Source of the DNA: Lentisphaerae bacterium GWF2_49_21 | GTDB lineage: Bacteria; Verrucomicrobiota; Lentisphaeria; Victivallales; GWF2-50-93 | DNA length: 32,858 nucleotides | Direction: 5' to 3' | NCBI GenBank assembly: GCA_001804805.1 | Contig: MHBH01000025.1 | Location: 1 to 32,858, forward strand | In this document: positions 31,790 through 32,858 of the stretch, in pieces | How positions within the stretch are numbered: position 1 is the first letter of the stretch | Layout of the letters: each line of letters starts with the position of its first letter | Notes under the pieces: model-generated | Seen by the model: only the letters and a program-made list of their open reading frames with translations | Database searches by the model: none | What the model was told of the DNA's origin: nothing | Program-made: the position numbers and the translations under genes

Positions 31790-32637
31790 CACTTATGCTC
31801 CTCCAGGAATTTCTTCAGGCCTTCGATATAAATTTCCTTGGAATCGTCAAACCCCTCGTTGTGTCCGCCCCTGATCTGAAGGAACTCCTTGGGCTCCTTG
31901 GCGGAACTGAAAAGCTTTTTTCCATGAGAATAGGGGATAATTTCATCGTCAGGACTGTGGATTACAAGGACAGGGCATTTGATTTTTCCGATATAGTCCA
32001 GCGTATTGTACTTGTAACGGCAGAGAAGACGCACCGGGAAAATACGGTATGCGTCCGCGGCTACATCCGGTGTCGATGTGAATGAAGATTCAAGTATCAG
32101 CAGACGCGGACTGTTGTCCTTTGCGAGGTTCGCAGCGATCGAGCCGCCAAGGGATCTGCCCATCACGACTATTTCCCTTTCCGGGATCTTCTTTTCCTTC
32201 ATAAGCCAGTCATAGGCCGTCTGCGCATCGTAATAGGTGCCTTTTTCAGACGGACTGCCTTCGCTTTTCCCGTAGCCCCTGTAGTCAAAGAGGAGCACGT
32301 TGTAGTTCATCTTGGAGAAGTTCTCGGCGACATCCAGGCTGTAGCACATGTTCCCGCCGTTTCCATGGCAGAAGATGACGGTGCCGGCAGCAGGATTCCT
32401 TGCGGGCACATACCATGTGTTTATTTTTACGCCGTCATGAGTCTTGAGCATGAGATCCTCGAATTCAAGGCGAGTATCGGCAGGCGTGCATACTATCCCC
32501 CTTGTCGGGAAGTAGATCATCTTTGACTGGAACAGGAACATCAGGAGCAGAATCCCGAAATAGACACCGCAGGCGACTGTAAGGAAGGAGACCATGTATT
32601 TCTTGAATGTTTTTTTTGCTGGTGCCGGCTTGAACAT
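31789..32637 (-). CDS. Membrane-anchored alpha/beta hydrolase (BEM46/YqkD-like)
   Basis: The 282-residue protein has an N-terminal anchor (about residues 17-36) and an alpha/beta-hydrolase domain. It shows the oxyanion motif CHGNGGN (90-96), FDYRGYGKSEG, nucleophile elbow GRSLGG (S162), acid HSPDDE (D230) and base GGHNEG (H259), so the triad is complete. Relatives are esterase- or peptidase-like hydrolases of the S33 type with poorly known substrates. The active domain is probably periplasmic or membrane-associated. The ATG at 32637 is preferred over a TTG one codon earlier. First gene of the three-gene operon. Confidence 0.88.
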   Translation of the reverse strand: MFKPAPAKKTFKKYMVSFLTVACGVYFGILLLMFLFQSKMIYFPTRGIVCTPADTRLEFEDLMLKTHDGVKINTWYVPARNPAAGTVIFCHGNGGNMCYSLDVAENFSKMNYNVLLFDYRGYGKSEGSPSEKGTYYDAQTAYDWLMKEKKIPEREIVVMGRSLGGSIAANLAKDNSPRLLILESSFTSTPDVAADAYRIFPVRLLCRYKYNTLDYIGKIKCPVLVIHSPDDEIIPYSHGKKLFSSAKEPKEFLQIRGGHNEGFDDSKEIYIEGLKKFLEEHK

Positions 32638-32680
32638 CAAGCAATTACTCTTTTAGAGATTATGAAATGTCATGAATTAC

Positions 32681-32779
32681 CAATATCCAACAAGGAATGT
32701 CCAATATCCAATGAAAGCCTTGTTTTTTTGTGAGCACTGACTTCATCATTGGAAATTCCTTGTTCGATATTGGATATTC
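32681..32779. repeat. Paired heptamer arrays next to the IS end
   Basis: Five 7-bp units (CCAATAT, CCAACAA, GGAATGT, CCAATAT, CCAATGA) begin at about 32680. A complementary array (TCATTGG, AAATTCC, TTGTTCG, ATATTGG, ATATTCG) runs about 32746-32780, so the two form a long imperfect stem with a T-rich loop. It lies upstream of the hydrolase and directly abuts the insertion-sequence end. Confidence 0.7.
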
Positions 32780-32785
32780 GTGTCT

Positions 32786-32858
32786 TGTCCTGAAATAAGT
32801 TGACACTTGCCAAAAGGAAAGGCAAGTAGTATGAAAGAGGTTTTCAGGTATAGTGAGT
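32786..32858 (+). mobile_element. Left end of an IS3-type insertion sequence (cut by window edge)
   Basis: TGTCCTGAAATAAGTTGACA at 32786 has the look of an IS3-family terminal repeat, and a transposase-like reading frame opens 45 bp later. A small stem, CTTGCC (32806-32811) with GGCAAG (32821-32826), holds the purine-rich ribosome-binding stretch in its loop. The right end and any target duplication lie outside the window. Confidence 0.55.
32831..32858 (+). CDS. Partial IS3-type transposase OrfA (N-terminus only)
   Basis: Only nine codons are present, reading MKEVFRYSE. This resembles the start of the helix-turn-helix OrfA of IS3-family elements, whose N-termini commonly read RYSE followed by FKLQVV. 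The gene runs off the window, so the call rests on this short start and the preceding terminal-repeat-like sequence. Confidence 0.5.

Overview
The window is about 33 kb of chromosome from a Gram-negative bacterium. The outer membrane is implied by a Pal-type OmpA lipoprotein, two lipopolysaccharide-kinase-like proteins and several secreted or lipobox-bearing proteins. The gene content (large secreted DUF4091-like protein with a DNRLRE-like N-terminus, MoxR/DUF58/BatA set, planctomycete-style leucine-rich repeats, URO-D-family protein, sigma-54, Ser/Thr kinase with a zinc ribbon) resembles the Planctomycetes-Verrucomicrobia-Lentisphaerae group. That placement is an inference from gene style, with no rRNA to confirm it. 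I see no tRNA, rRNA, CRISPR array or prophage. One insertion sequence enters at the right edge.

Layout. 1-2000: two LPS-kinase-like genes. 2418-5054 (-): large secreted DUF4091-like protein, divergent from a lipoate/octanoate ligase-family gene (5239-5943). 6099-17724 (+): a SulP anion transporter, three envelope proteins of unknown role (a signal-peptide/TM protein, a lipoprotein, a 1029-aa secreted protein), then a MoxR ATPase, a DUF58 protein and a BatA-like von Willebrand factor protein. 17765-18834: an AT-rich islet of small genes. 19096-20553 (-): rpoN, divergent from a YycJ-like metallo-hydrolase (20666). 21584-24460: a membrane Ser/Thr kinase, convergent with ilvE (24485-25495 -). 25670-27361: a Pal-like lipoprotein and a divergent URO-D-family protein. 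27610-31046 (-): UPF0210, a leucine-rich-repeat protein and an ACT-domain protein. 31157-32637 (-): a tight three-gene operon (zinc-motif membrane protein, small membrane protein, alpha/beta hydrolase). 32786-end: the left end of an IS3-type element.

The most unusual signal is non-coding. At least ten intergenic regions carry degenerate tandem arrays with a 7-bp period. Nearly all of them lie just 3' of a stop codon, and some begin on the stop codon itself. The sequence differs from site to site but the architecture is shared: a heptamer array, often a terminal TGTGA(T/C)T unit, then a hairpin. Three copies (after moxR, the URO-D gene and the ACT gene) are clearly the same element in the same orientation relative to the gene they follow. 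Other regions have nested or clustered hairpins (2059-2158, 2238-2396, 5979-6041, 14700-14767). These look like a family of 3'-UTR elements. The nearest precedent I know is the heptanucleotide STRR repeats of filamentous cyanobacteria.
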